Positions 1 to 8,311 of a DNA stretch of 19,900 bases are shown here, piece by piece. The notes under the pieces were generated by a model. The model was given only the letters and a program-made list of their open reading frames with translations. It was not told where the DNA came from and made no database searches. Both the position numbers and the translations under genes were made by a program. Position 1 is the first letter of the stretch; each line of letters opens with the position of its first letter. This DNA comes from Candidatus Accumulibacter proximus (GTDB lineage: Bacteria; Pseudomonadota; Gammaproteobacteria; Burkholderiales; Rhodocyclaceae). The stretch covers positions 1-19,900 of the forward strand of contig JADJMH010000015.1 of assembly GCA_016709675.1 (NCBI GenBank). Direction: 5' to 3'.

Positions 1-560
1 CCTGCGAGACCGCAGCAATGGTCAGCGGGATCATGATGGCGAGAACAGGTGCTGCAGGCAGGAGACCCGGGCCTCGGAAACCGAGTTGAAAAGGCAACCA
101 GCCAAGCGGCAGTGCAACCGGTCAGCCAGCGGGCAGATCGCCGAATGACGACGAAGTTTGAACACCGTGACGCGAATGGCAGCCAGCAATTCGATGATGT
201 GCGAAACACCGCGGCGAGGCGTGGCGGCAGGAAGTCCGTTGAGGAAGATGGCCATCATGACGCCGAAAAAGCCGCCGATCAGCAGGCCAGCAGCGAACTG
301 TTACAGCGTGCCCCAGATGGCAGGAGGATGCCGAATTGCAGCTGGTTGGGATCCATACCGTGCCGGTGATGAAGCCTGCTGCCGCTTCTGCATTTGGCTA
401 GCCTTCCGCCGATCTCCACAGCAGGGCATAACCAGCACGAAGATCAGGAAAACGCCGAAGTGGCATAGTCCGCGAAAGCCGCTGTCACATGAACTGCTGG
501 GAGTCGGCGGTTGGCAAACGGAATCGCTCTGCTGCAGAACGGCAAAGGGCTTGTTCTGGT
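1..560 (-). pseudogene. pstC: Phosphate ABC transporter permease PstC, fragmented, runs off the left edge
   Basis: PstC is one of the two inner-membrane permease subunits of the high-affinity phosphate importer PstSCAB. Three pieces can be read on the minus strand in different frames. The first is a first membrane helix with FRGLCHFGVFLIFVLVM (about 420-500). The second is a segment ending in PAIWGTL (about 300-350), matching the usual stretch before helix 2. The third holds MMAIFLNGLPAATPRRG and HIIELLAAI (about 170-258), the conserved cytoplasmic loop region. A fourth piece, LAIMIPLTIAAVS, is readable at 1-45 in yet another frame. At least three frameshifts separate them, so no full protein can be made from this sequence as given. 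The gene lies about 100 bases downstream of pstS on the same strand, the normal pst order. The start codon is not resolvable. Family assignment is firm; whether the breaks are biological is not. Confidence 0.75.
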
Positions 561-664
561 GACTTGTGGTCCAATGGTCGATGGTCGATACCGGGTCTGT
601 GAAGCGCCCGGAGTGCCGGCAAGACGCTAGGCGGGGAGGCACACACTGGGGCAAGGCAACTCAC

Positions 665-1686
665 TCAGCTCTTGATGTTGGCCGCGGCCTTGCGCAACTG
701 ATCGACGGCCGGCTGGCAGGGGATGCCCACGGTAGCGGCCCTCTTCCGACCTTCGGTCAGACCACTGGTCGATCATCTCGCGCATGGCGCGCCCCGGGCC
801 TGCTCGGGATCGGCGTTGTTCTTTGCGGAAAAGCATCCAGGTGTAGGACGTGGTCGGATGGGACTTGGCGCCTCCGGGTCAGGGAGCCAGGCAATCACCC
901 TCGGGCAGTTTGACGCCGGCCAGTGCTTCCGGCGCCGTTGCCGGGCCCCACGTATTGACCGGCCTTGTTCGGTAGCAGCGCTAATCAACCTGGCCAGCTC
1001 TGGCAAACCATGTCGATTAACCGATGGCCCCCGGAGTCCGGCAACGGTGGCGCTCACCCCATCGTTCTTCGGCGACTTGATGAATTGTCGCTGGCCGGCC
1101 AGTTGACCGTGTTGCCTTTCGGGCCGAGCGCCTTGTTGAACTCAGCGTTGATCGTCGCCAGGTGCTTGATGAAAACGGCCGTTGTACCGCTGGAATCCCG
1201 GCACGGACGACAACCGTATTGATCGGCAGATCGGAAGACTGACGCCGGGATTGGCGGCGGCGATCCTGAGGTCGTTCCAACGGGTGATCTTGCCCAGGAA
1301 GATGTTGAAGACACCGTCGCGCGCGCAGCCTGGAGCCCTTGGGACTTCCGGGAGGTTGTAGCCAGGACAACTTCGCCGGCCGTCATCGGAAGGGTGAGCT
1401 TGCACGCCTTCTTGGCAATTTTGGCGATGTCCTCTCCCTCCATCGCCGAGTCGCTGGCGGCGAAATCAACGGTCTTGTTGAGGAAATCCTGAACTCCGGC
1501 TCCACCGCCCTTCGACTGGTAATCACCGTCACATTGGCGGTCTTCTTGCCGAGATCCTGAACCAGGCCAGTGATCGGCGCCGGACTGGCGCCGGAGCCGG
1601 TCAGTCGAACTCTTTCTGCGCAAGGGCAGAGGAGAAGACCAGAGCGAGCGCGGCAGCGCGGTCGTAGCCAACATGAACCGTTTCAT
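665..1686 (-). pseudogene. pstS: Phosphate-binding protein PstS, several frameshifts
   Basis: PstS is the periplasmic phosphate-binding protein that delivers phosphate to PstCA. Reading begins at ATG 1686 with MKRFMLATTAL, the start of a signal peptide that is broken by a frameshift. A long in-frame piece follows, containing GGGAGVQDFLNKTVDFAASDSAM and then LTLPMTAGEVV. Next come FNIFLGKITRWNDL, then SSGTTAVFIKHLATINAEFNKALG (the phosphate-binding SGT segment), and finally NNADPEQARAMREMI with a terminal AANIKS at 665. These are the expected blocks in the expected order, and the total length (about 340 codons) is normal for PstS. At least five frame changes are needed. The 160 bases between this gene and the HAD gene upstream should hold its promoter; I could not recognise a Pho box there. 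It would form an operon with the pstC remnant. Confidence 0.85.
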
Positions 1687-1846
1687 CAATTAGACTCAGA
1701 CGTGGTACCAAAGCCATCAGGTTAGTGGCATATTGCAGGGTCATGTCGGTGGAGCTTGGCAGACCCCCGGGAAGGGCGGCGCCCGCGATCGATTGGAAAG
1801 ACAGGGTTCGGCAAAGGCCGACGCCGCTGTTGAGACGCCGTGCCGC

Positions 1847-2331
1847 TCATCCCAGGCGAATGGTAACGACTGCGTTCAACACCTTGTGCATCCAGTAAGG
1901 TCAGTGGGGATCGACCTGCACCAACGCGGAAGCCATGCGCTTGGCCCTCCATCCCGACTCCTCCGATCGTCGACATGCAGGTCGTTTGCCGAAATCCGGA
2001 GGGAACTTGGAGGCAATTGCGGATGGAAACGAGAACCCGGCGTGGTTCGATGCCGACTCCTGTTGACAATGCCAGTAACATGAATCCCGTGCAGCAGGCA
2101 GCCAATGCCGAATGTACCAAGGCGAGCGACCCGACGTCGTGTAGACCAGATTCTCCAGCCCCGGAGTTGCTGTTCCGCCGGATCAGTGCGGGTCCCCTCG
2201 CGCAGGGCTCGCCGAACCACCAGAGCGAAAGATGATGCGGAACCCTCTCTCGCGGCACCTGACGCTAGGAGCAGGTAGAGCGTATCGTCGAGGTCGAACG
2301 AAATACGCAGTGGGCAAGACTCGGAAGGCAC
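1847..2331 (-). pseudogene. HAD-superfamily phosphatase-like protein, frameshifted
   Basis: The gene opens at a GTG (2331) with MPSESCPLRISFDLDDTLYL. The DLDDT segment is the HAD motif I, whose first Asp is the nucleophile. Later pieces in other frames read REGTRT, GWRIWVY-like, SPWY, LLHGIHV, VNRSRH, DLHVDDS and GVGMEGQAHGFRV. This series is typical of a small (about 160-residue) HAD family in which LHVDDS is the acidic motif near the C-terminus. The stop is taken as the TGA at 1849-1847 after VVTIRLG. At least three frame changes interrupt it. The substrate cannot be told from sequence. It sits just upstream of pstS on the same strand, with a gap of about 160 bases, so it need not be cotranscribed. 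Confidence 0.65.
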
Positions 2332-2523
2332 CTAGGGCAGGAATCATGGAATTCAGGTCCCGTACTTTCCGCGTTGTTCCCCCTGGTGATTTCCGCCCCG
2401 ACTTTGCGGCCTCGGGGGGTAAGCGGGCACGCGTCTCCGCTGTCTTGCGGCAGAGTCCGCTAAGGGGCTTCAGGACGCGGCCTGCAAGCCTTGAATCGTC
2501 CACCTGGCCGGACTGGCGTCGCT

Positions 2524-4290
2524 CTAACGGGGCACGCAACCGCCCGGCGGCTTGCGGGAGGCTCCTGCCTGCCTTCTTCGCCCTCCTTCTTGGATACCGG
2601 GGACAACCGCCGCCGCGACTTCGTGATGAGAATCGCAACTGCCGGGGTGGTTCCGCACGGAACTCCACCGAGAGGCGTCGGCAAAGCCTGAAAACCAGTT
2701 CGCCTGCACGGTTTCCGCCATATGGCCGGCGTGGCATGGCCATTCGCGCCGACCATCGACGCATCGCCTCTGCCGAAGCTGATTGACGATTTCAGCAGCG
2801 AGCTTCCCAGTAGTTACTCTGAAGACACGAAGAAAGTGTTGACACTAATATACCCGCAAAGTCGATATCCTGATTGACCGACTGACAGATCAGGCGCTCG
2901 GAGCTGATACGTCGTCGCCGCGGCGATAGCCACCGTAGGTATTGTAGTACGGTTTGACGTGTCGACATCGAGATAGGCGACGACAGATCTTCGCTCCGCC
3001 GCCAACACGCGATCGATGTGCTCTTGATCGGCGTTGCCGGGGGGAGCTGGTGGGGTTGGCGAAGGGTGGCGCTGATCTGCATTTCGGTGATCATCGCCAT
3101 CACGTCGTGGCTTGCCAACACCAGGTACCTGCCCTTTCACCGGTAATGATGAAGTCCTTCGAACAGGTGATGCCAGGGCCAGCGCCAGCATGATTGCCAG
3201 TTCCTGGGCTGTGGCCTGCTGATCGACGACGAGTGGCGCTTGGTCCATGAACTGCGTACAACTCGCGCGACCGAACAGTTCCCGCTGGAATGGCCGGGCG
3301 AAACGTTCGAAGAGGGTGTGACGTTGATCAGGCCGACCGGCAGGTCACCACGCACGACCGGCAGCACGTCGAGTTCCGGGTCGGCCTCTGCGGGCCGTGA
3401 CGCTCTCGTTGCTCGCACGCCGAACGGTGCTGGCGGCACCGGCCCGCAGAGATTGGATGGCAGTGGCCATCCCAGCCCCGGCGGGCGAAAGAGCAAGCTG
3501 TTTGCAAAGCCACGTGCCTGAACAGACCGTTGGCGACAGATGACGATCCGGGAGGGCGCCGCCGGCTACAAAGTATCCCCTGCGCACACGCGATGCCGAG
3601 ATCTACGGACAAAGCGAAGTCTTCGCAACGTTCGACTCCCTCTGGTGACAATCGACCGCATGCGCAGATCCTCGGCGAGGTCCCGCATGGCGAGGAACGA
3701 AGTGGTATTTCATGCGGTCATCGGCGATTCCATGGATGAAATGCTTGTCGATCTTGACGAACTCGGGCCGCACTTCAGACCACATGCGCAGGTTGGCAAA
3801 CCTTCTCCGAGATCGTCGATGGCAACCTGGAAGCCGCGTCCGCGAAAAATGCAACAGTCCTTCATGTATCCCGGGCAAATCGGTGACCTGCTGATTCTCG
3901 GTTAACTCGATGACCACCGGTTGGCGGCAATTCCCAGCTCGTTCAGCAGACGACAGGTCTCTGTTCATCAGGCGGTCGTCGAGCAGGCAGCCTGGCGTCG
4001 TTGAGAACAGTCGCCCGGTAGGGGCAAGGTGGTCAAAAGCGGCAGGCTGGCCTCGCGGCAGGCGTGTTCGAGTGCGCTGGCGAGTCCCGCACTTCGAGCC
4101 GCGGCAAACAATTGGTCCGGACGATGCAGGGGCGAACTGGCCGGCCCGCGATCAGGCCTCGAACCCTGGTAGGCCTGCGCTCTAAATCCAGAATGGGCTG
4201 AAAGACCGGGTGAAGCAGACCCTCGCGAATGATGCGCCCGACGTCCTTGGGCTGGTCCTGAGTGGCATGACCATGTTCCTGGCAACGGCC
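2524..4290 (-). pseudogene. EAL-CBS-CBS-GGDEF c-di-GMP signalling protein, frameshifted and with a degraded GGDEF motif
   Basis: The domain order, read from the minus strand, starts with an EAL phosphodiesterase domain (REGLLHPVFQPILDL at about 4180-4230, VVIELTENQQVTDLPG, FVKIDKHFIHGI, AQGYFVA-like). A pair of CBS motifs follows (DPELDVLPVV, LPVGLIN, QFMDQAPLVVDQQATAQEL). A GGDEF region comes last (LLP then HIDRVLAAE, VVAYLDVD, YGYRRGDDV). Such proteins hydrolyse or bind cyclic di-GMP at the membrane or in the cytoplasm. After DFAG at about 2850 the GGDEF signature is missing: the frame reads ILVST where HIGGDDF is expected. Homology resumes with QSN-WEARC and then HPGSCDSHHEVAAAV. About eight frame changes are needed. 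The start is uncertain (between 4268 and 4428). It is divergent from the acyltransferase gene at 4692. Confidence 0.8.
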
Positions 4291-4691
4291 TCTGTTGGCC
4301 TCGAAAATAGTCGCGCCAGTGTAGAAGGGCCAGATGTCGGTACGGTGACAGACGGTTGTGTCAGACTTCAGCACCAAGGGCAAGCGCTCACTGACCTCGG
4401 CTTTGTCGAGGTTCGCAAGAAACGTCATTGATGACGACCGCTACCCTGATGACGCTGTCTCCGTTATCAACCCGCTGGCCCTTCGGTCTTTGTGTGCAAG
4501 GAAGACGTCGCGCGTTGGCCTGATCGGCTGGCTGTGCCAGCGTGCGGCGAGACGGTGGTCCCTGCGAGCATGGCAGCCGCAGCGCCCCATCGGTGAGCAC
4601 TGGCGCTCGGTGACTTCCTCCCGAGTGGCAAATCATCGTTTCGTCGCAAAGGGTCATTCCTTCGTCACGCAAGCAGTCGAGCCTGAAGATC

Positions 4692-5477
4692 ATGGGAACA
4701 CGAATGGAGAAGGTCGTACAAGAACAGGTCCTCGGCACCGCCGGGCCGGAGGTGAGCGACAAGGCCAGGCTATTGCCTGATGTTTGCTCGCAGTGAGGAA
4801 AATCCGCGAAACACAGCGCTTGCGCTACCGGGTATTTACCACGGAACTCAGACCACGCTTGCGCTGCCAGTTTCGGGCCATGACGGCGATCTCTACGACC
4901 ACTACTGCGAGCATCTCGTCGTGCGCGGGAGGCCCGTCGCGAAGCATTATCGCTCCTATCACGCATCCTCTCGCCGGTTGCGGCGTCAGATCAGCGCCTA
5001 CTACTCGGAGGAGAGTTTGATCTTAGCTGCCTGAAGCCTGCGCCCGCAGATGGCCGGTCGGCCGCTGGTGCGTCGCTCCGGATCACCGCAGTGGGGCGAT
5101 CACCCTGTATGGACGGCTGGCCTCGCTGGTACCGCGGTGAGCCGTGGCCACGGAAGCACCTGATCGGCTGCGCGCCTATCGGCATGGCCGACGGCGGACA
5201 CAATGCCGCCAACCTCTTCCAGCAATTGTCGCCGGCGCAGATCGGACCGAGCGACTTCCGGGTCCATCCGTTTGACCGACTGCCGTACGAACGACTCGCC
5301 AACGGCTTACCGGCGCTTATGCCGCCCGTGATCAAGGGCTACCTGCGTGCCGGCGCCTGGGTTTGTGGCGACCTGGCCTGGAATCCGGATTTCAATACCG
5401 CCGACATGCTGCTGCTCCTGCCTGTGTCGCGCTTCAATACGCGCTATGCGCGCCACTTCGTGAAGGGCGCGACGTGA
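4692..5477 (+). pseudogene. OlsB/hemolysin-like GNAT N-acyltransferase, frameshifted
   Basis: The ATG at 4692 gives MGTRMEKVVQEQVLG and reads to a premature stop near 4790. The family then continues in other frames: RETQRLRYRVF, FRAMTA/GHDGDLYDHYCEHLVV, AYYSEES, then a long intact stretch from about 5160 with LIGC, SIGMADGG-like, VHPFDRLPYERL, PPVIKGYLRAGAWVCGD, NPDFNTADMLLLLPVSRFNTRYARHF, stop at 5477. This matches the family that contains ornithine acyl-ACP N-acyltransferase (first step of ornithine lipid synthesis) and proteins annotated as hemolysins. The family uses acyl-ACP as donor. In this genus-level context the acceptor is not known. About four indels break it. A second in-frame ATG at 4704 is an alternative start. 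No olsA-like partner is visible next to it. Confidence 0.8.
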
Positions 5478-5504
5478 GGAAAGTCGCGTGATGTCACGGA
5501 GCAC

Positions 5505-5525
5505 GCTCGATCACCTCGATCGAGC
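5505..5525 (+). terminator. Possible hairpin after the acyltransferase gene
   Basis: A 7-base stem (GCTCGAT with ATCGAGC) closes a 7-base loop 28 bases after the acyltransferase stop. No T-run follows, so it is at best a weak terminator or a chance hairpin. Confidence 0.25.
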
Positions 5526-5609
5526 CCTTGCTGGCACCACCTGCGATCTGGTGCGTGTTCTGACACTGTTTGCCCCCCACTATTTTTTATGGCCAGGGTC
5601 ACGAAGTTC

Positions 5610-5700
5610 ATGGATCTGATTCTGTGGCGGCACGCCGAAGCTGCAGAGGGAACGAGCGGAATCGTCGATAGCAAATGCAGACTCACTGCGCGCGGTTGTC
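5610..5700 (+). pseudogene. sixA: SixA-type phosphohistidine phosphatase, N-terminal fragment only
   Basis: The ATG at 5610 begins MDLILWRHAEAAEG, followed by SKCRLTARG. This is the start of the histidine-phosphatase fold of SixA, where the His of RHA is the phospho-acceptor. SixA (about 150-160 residues) removes phosphate from phosphohistidine proteins, including the nitrogen-type PTS. Here similarity stops after about 30 codons (near 5697). Within 25 bases the 3' end of the oppositely oriented esterase gene begins. The missing 120 or more codons, including the second catalytic His, are absent. This is therefore a truncation or rearrangement, not just a frameshift. The continuing reading frame carries no recognisable family sequence. 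Confidence 0.65.
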
Positions 5701-5723
5701 AGTCCGTAGTCCTCCGGGCCATT

Positions 5724-6449
5724 TCAGACGTAAAGCGGCACCATCCTGCGCCAATAGGGTGCGCTGTGGGCGCGCCCTTCCCAGATATGCAGCGCATGCC
5801 AGACACCCTTGGCCCACAGCGCCGCGCTGATCTGGTGGTTGTTGTCGCGAAACGGGTCAGCATCGCCGACCGCCATGACCACTTCCAGCCGCCGCAAGTG
5901 CTCCAGGGTGTGCGCGTCGCTCACGTTGGGAATCAAATGGCTGGGGTGTTGAAATAGATGTTGTCTTCGTAATGGCCGTCGAGCAGATCGCGGAAATGCT
6001 CGACAGCCATGGTCAGATCGTAGCGCCCACTCGAGGCGACGACTTTGCGGAACAGATGCGGATGCCGAAACGCGATGTTGGCCGCATGATAGGCGCCGAA
6101 GCTGCAACCATGAGCGATGGTGCAGGGATGGGCGTTCTTCTGTGCCATCAGCGGCAGGACTTCGTGCAGGACATAACGCTCGTATTGCAGATGGCGGCGC
6201 ACCCGGTCACCTGGGTGGCGCCAGGAGCAATAGAAGGTCTCGGCGTCCATGCTGTCGAGGCAGTAGAGCTGAAGATGGCCGTGCTCCAGCTTGGCGCGCA
6301 ATTCGCTTACCAGCCCCAGGTCTTCGTATTCGTGGAAACGTGCGCAAGGGTTGGGAAAATCAGCACCTTAGCACCACCGTGGCCGAAGATCACAGTTCCA
6401 TATTTCGCTCGAGATGGGGGCTGTACCATTTGTGATACTCTCTGTTCAT
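5724..6449 (-). pseudogene. Putative esterase (alpha/beta-hydrolase, esterase D-like family), frameshifted
   Basis: The minus strand from ATG 6449 reads MNREYHKWYSPHLERNMEL. One missing base then leads into VIFGHGGAKVLIFPT, and another shift leads into CARFHEYEDLGLV. The body is continuous: LYCLDSMDAETFYCSW, RVRRHLQYERYVLHEVLPLM, IAHGCSFGAYHAANIAFRHP. GCSFG is the GxSxG nucleophile elbow. After a shift near 5945 the end reads IPNVSDAHTLEHLRRLEVVMAVGDADPF and LHIWEGRAHSAPYWRRMVPLYV. The Asp of GDADP and the His of RAHS fit the remaining triad. Length (about 240 codons) is normal and no signal peptide is seen, so it is probably cytoplasmic. The substrate is unknown. It lies downstream of, and in the same direction as, the CE7 gene. 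It converges on the sixA fragment. Confidence 0.8.
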
Positions 6450-6566
6450 CTGGCCGCTCCGTCAGTCGCTGTAAAGGTTTCACACAGGGGCTGACGATAA
6501 GACCCGACTTTTGCGGTTGGATTAAAGAACGGCGAAGCTTTTGTTACGGCGCTTGGTCCCCCGCGT

Positions 6567-7518
6567 CTACTGGAAGAAAGCGGTCAACGAGACCTGCAGC
6601 CGCTGGTCCTCGTCCGCCTTGCCGGGGTGGTCGTAGTGGCCGGCTTGCAGGACGAACACTTGCTTGCAACCGGCAATCGCATTGCAGATCGAGACTGGCG
6701 GGGGCGGTACGGCGGGATCGAACAGAGCCGGCGCCAGGAGCATCGGAATGTGCAGGTAGCGGGCAGCGCTGGCAGCGTCGAAGTAACGCAGAACCTCGAG
6801 CACGTCGCCGCAGTTGCGGTGGTAGTGGCGGATCGCTTCACCGCTTCCCACACAGGGCAGGGTCAAGCGCAGCGGATGGTTTCCGAAGGTGGGAACGTTG
6901 AGGTGGCCGCTGGCAAAGCGCTCGTCCCAGGGCAGCGCCAGCGCGCCGATGCCGCCGCCGAAGCTGATCCCCATGTAGTCCAGCCGCGCCAGCGTTTCGT
7001 ACCAGTTCATGGATCGCCGAAGCAGCGCACCACACGGTGTCGGCGGCACAACCGCCCAGCACATAGCTGCGGCGATCATGGATACCGTACAGCACGTGAC
7101 GGCTAGGGTCCCGGTACCAACGGATGGGCGCTGCGCGAGATACCGCGCGCGCAAGGGAAAATCGCGGCGGCCTGGCGCATTGGCAGGCTGAGGTCGGCCC
7201 CGTCGCGCCCACCGTAGCCGTGGCCACCGACGACGCCGCGCGTCACGCCCGCTTCGCGGCAAAGGTAAGCCAGCCACCAATGCGGCGAAATCGAGCGAGG
7301 TGAATTCGATCTCGAATAGTCGCAGGTCAGCCGCGGGACTGTGGATCTCCCGACTGACCGGCAGTGGCTGGGCTGCCAGCGCAGCGTCGCGGAGGCCCTG
7401 CCGCAGAAGGCAGCGAAGTCGTTCGCGCGAGCGGCGCATCGAGCTTGCACAGAGTGTCAAAGTCGTAGCCGTAACGCGGATCAAAGGCAAAGCTGTGGGG
7501 AAAATCCGGAGAATCCAT
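6567..7518 (-). pseudogene. Acetylxylan esterase-like (CE7/AXE1 family) alpha/beta-hydrolase, frameshifted
   Basis: The start is taken at ATG 7518: MDSPDFPHSFAFDPRYGYDFDTL, preceding the typical AP-P-DF-FW region, which is frameshifted here. Further pieces are LFEIEFTSLD, GVVGGHGYGGRDGADLSLP (oxyanion-loop region), a HGIHDRRSYVLGG block, and a long in-frame C-terminal half. That half holds DYMGISFGGGIGALALPWDERF (nucleophile Ser in GISFGG), HLNVPTFGNHPLR, LLAPALFDPAVPPP (acid) and QAGHYDHPG (His). The protein is close to the family's usual 320 residues. The family deacetylates short acetylated sugars or cephalosporin-type esters. Binding-site detail is too broken to predict a substrate. There is no signal peptide. 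Only about 118 bases separate it from the downstream esterase gene, so the two may share a transcript. Confidence 0.8.
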
Positions 7519-7819
7519 TTGCGCTGCGTCGACTCGCACCCCGTTAGGCGATGGGCGCGAGCATAGCAGGGATGCCCGGCCCAGATGCGAGATTGGCGCT
7601 GTTTGATGCAGACTCAACTACTTTTGTTGAAGTACCGTTGGCTTTCTTATCCTTTTCGAAACTCAGTCGGTGCAGGAGTTGGAACTGACGCGGTACGACA
7701 AGCTCCGACAGCTTCGGGTGCGCTTCGTGCATGCCGTATTCCTGAAGGCGCTTCCGCTCCGCGCTGTAGTGCAAGATGCGCCTGCCCGGGTCGCGTCCGC
7801 GGCAGTATTTTCCAGTTCA
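7519..7819 (+). other. Unassigned stretch between the CE7 gene and the insertion-sequence nest
   Basis: A minus-strand open frame of about 76 codons (7544-7774) reads RLQEYGMHEAHPKLSELVVPRQFQLLHRLSFEKDKK, which looks protein-like but matches no family I know. It could be the end of a host gene cut by the outer element at 7820. No promoter, RNA gene or repeat was recognised. Confidence 0.3.
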
Positions 7820-7833
7820 GGTATGAGCCTGAA
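7820..7833 (+). repeat. Left terminal inverted repeat of the outer IS
   Basis: GGTATGAGCCTGAA matches the reverse complement of 14758-14771 at 14 of 14 bases and points inward. It overlaps a small local hairpin (TTCAGG...CCTGAA at 7816-7833). Confidence 0.55.
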
Positions 7834-8077
7834 GGAGCGACGGAGTGGGAGGTGCTGTGACGTGGGTTGAAGGGTTGAAAAGGGAGTCTAACGGATTCGC
7901 CGAGGTGTTGGGATGATCCCGGCGGGTGGTTCTTGATCTTGGGGGTTAAGGGAGATATTTTATTCCGGTTGTACGCTTTGCTGCCCGCAGGGCTTCCGGT
8001 CGGCAGATGGCGCAGCCATTCGTCCGTCCGGCAAGCGCAGCGCGGCAGGGTTTCGGTTGGCGTCGTCGCGGGTGGCG
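7834..8077 (+). other. Non-coding tail of the outer IS
   Basis: This is the region between the terminal repeat and the transposase stop codon. A TTGGGGGTTAA segment near 7938 resembles TTGGGGGTGAA inside the opposite end (reverse complement of about 14702-14714), a possible subterminal transposase site. No gene is seen. Confidence 0.35.
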
Positions 8078-8204
8078 TCAGGCTCGGCGCTTAGGTTTGA
8101 CAAAGCTGGCAAAGAGTTCGCGTTTGGCGCGTTGCATGGCCTGCGCGGCGGCCAGGTCGGTTTGCGACTTGGCCTGAATCTTCAAGGTGTCCCGGGTGAT
8201 GCCC
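8078..8204 (-). pseudogene. C-terminal tail of the outer-IS integrase-core transposase (severed by IS4)
   Basis: On the minus strand this reads GIT-RDTLKIQAKSQTDLAAAQAMQRAKRELFASF and ends KPKRRA-stop at 8078. It is the missing tail of the transposase whose first part lies at 13523-14663. Joining minus-strand base 13523 to 8194 (one copy of the 10-base duplication kept) gives TTC AAG CCG GGC ATC ACC CGG GAC ACC TTG, that is FKPGITRDTL, in one uninterrupted frame. The tail of about 39 residues, rich in Ala, Lys and Arg, is usual for this transposase group. The apparent open frame reaching further upstream (to 8368) is IS4 DNA and not part of this protein. Confidence 0.75.
8195..8204 (+). repeat. 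10-bp target-site duplication, left copy
   Basis: GGTGATGCCC here and at 13523-13532 flank the IS4-family element directly. A 10-base duplication is in the known IS4-family range. Confidence 0.75.
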
Positions 8205-8222
8205 CAATCCTTACAAGTTAGC
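8205..8222 (+). repeat. IS4 left terminal inverted repeat
   Basis: CAATCCTTACAAGTTAGC pairs with the right repeat at 13505-13522 (15 of 18). Similarity continues weakly inward (TAT...CAT). Confidence 0.75.
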
Positions 8223-8311
8223 ATATCAGCATATTTCGCGCCAAGCCTTGTGTCGGCCGTTCTCCTGCGGCAAAATGGCGCCGTAACACATTGTTTATAA
8301 AGGAGAATCGT

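Noticed and set aside
2232..2786. A 184-codon plus-strand open frame over the end of the GGDEF gene
   Set aside because: The minus strand here reads the C-terminal GGDEF segment (HPGSCDSHHEVAAAV); the plus frame is Arg-rich and matches nothing.
5505..5600. A strong rho-independent terminator after the acyltransferase gene
   Set aside because: The hairpin has no adjoining T-run; the T-run at 5583-5588 is about 60 bases away.
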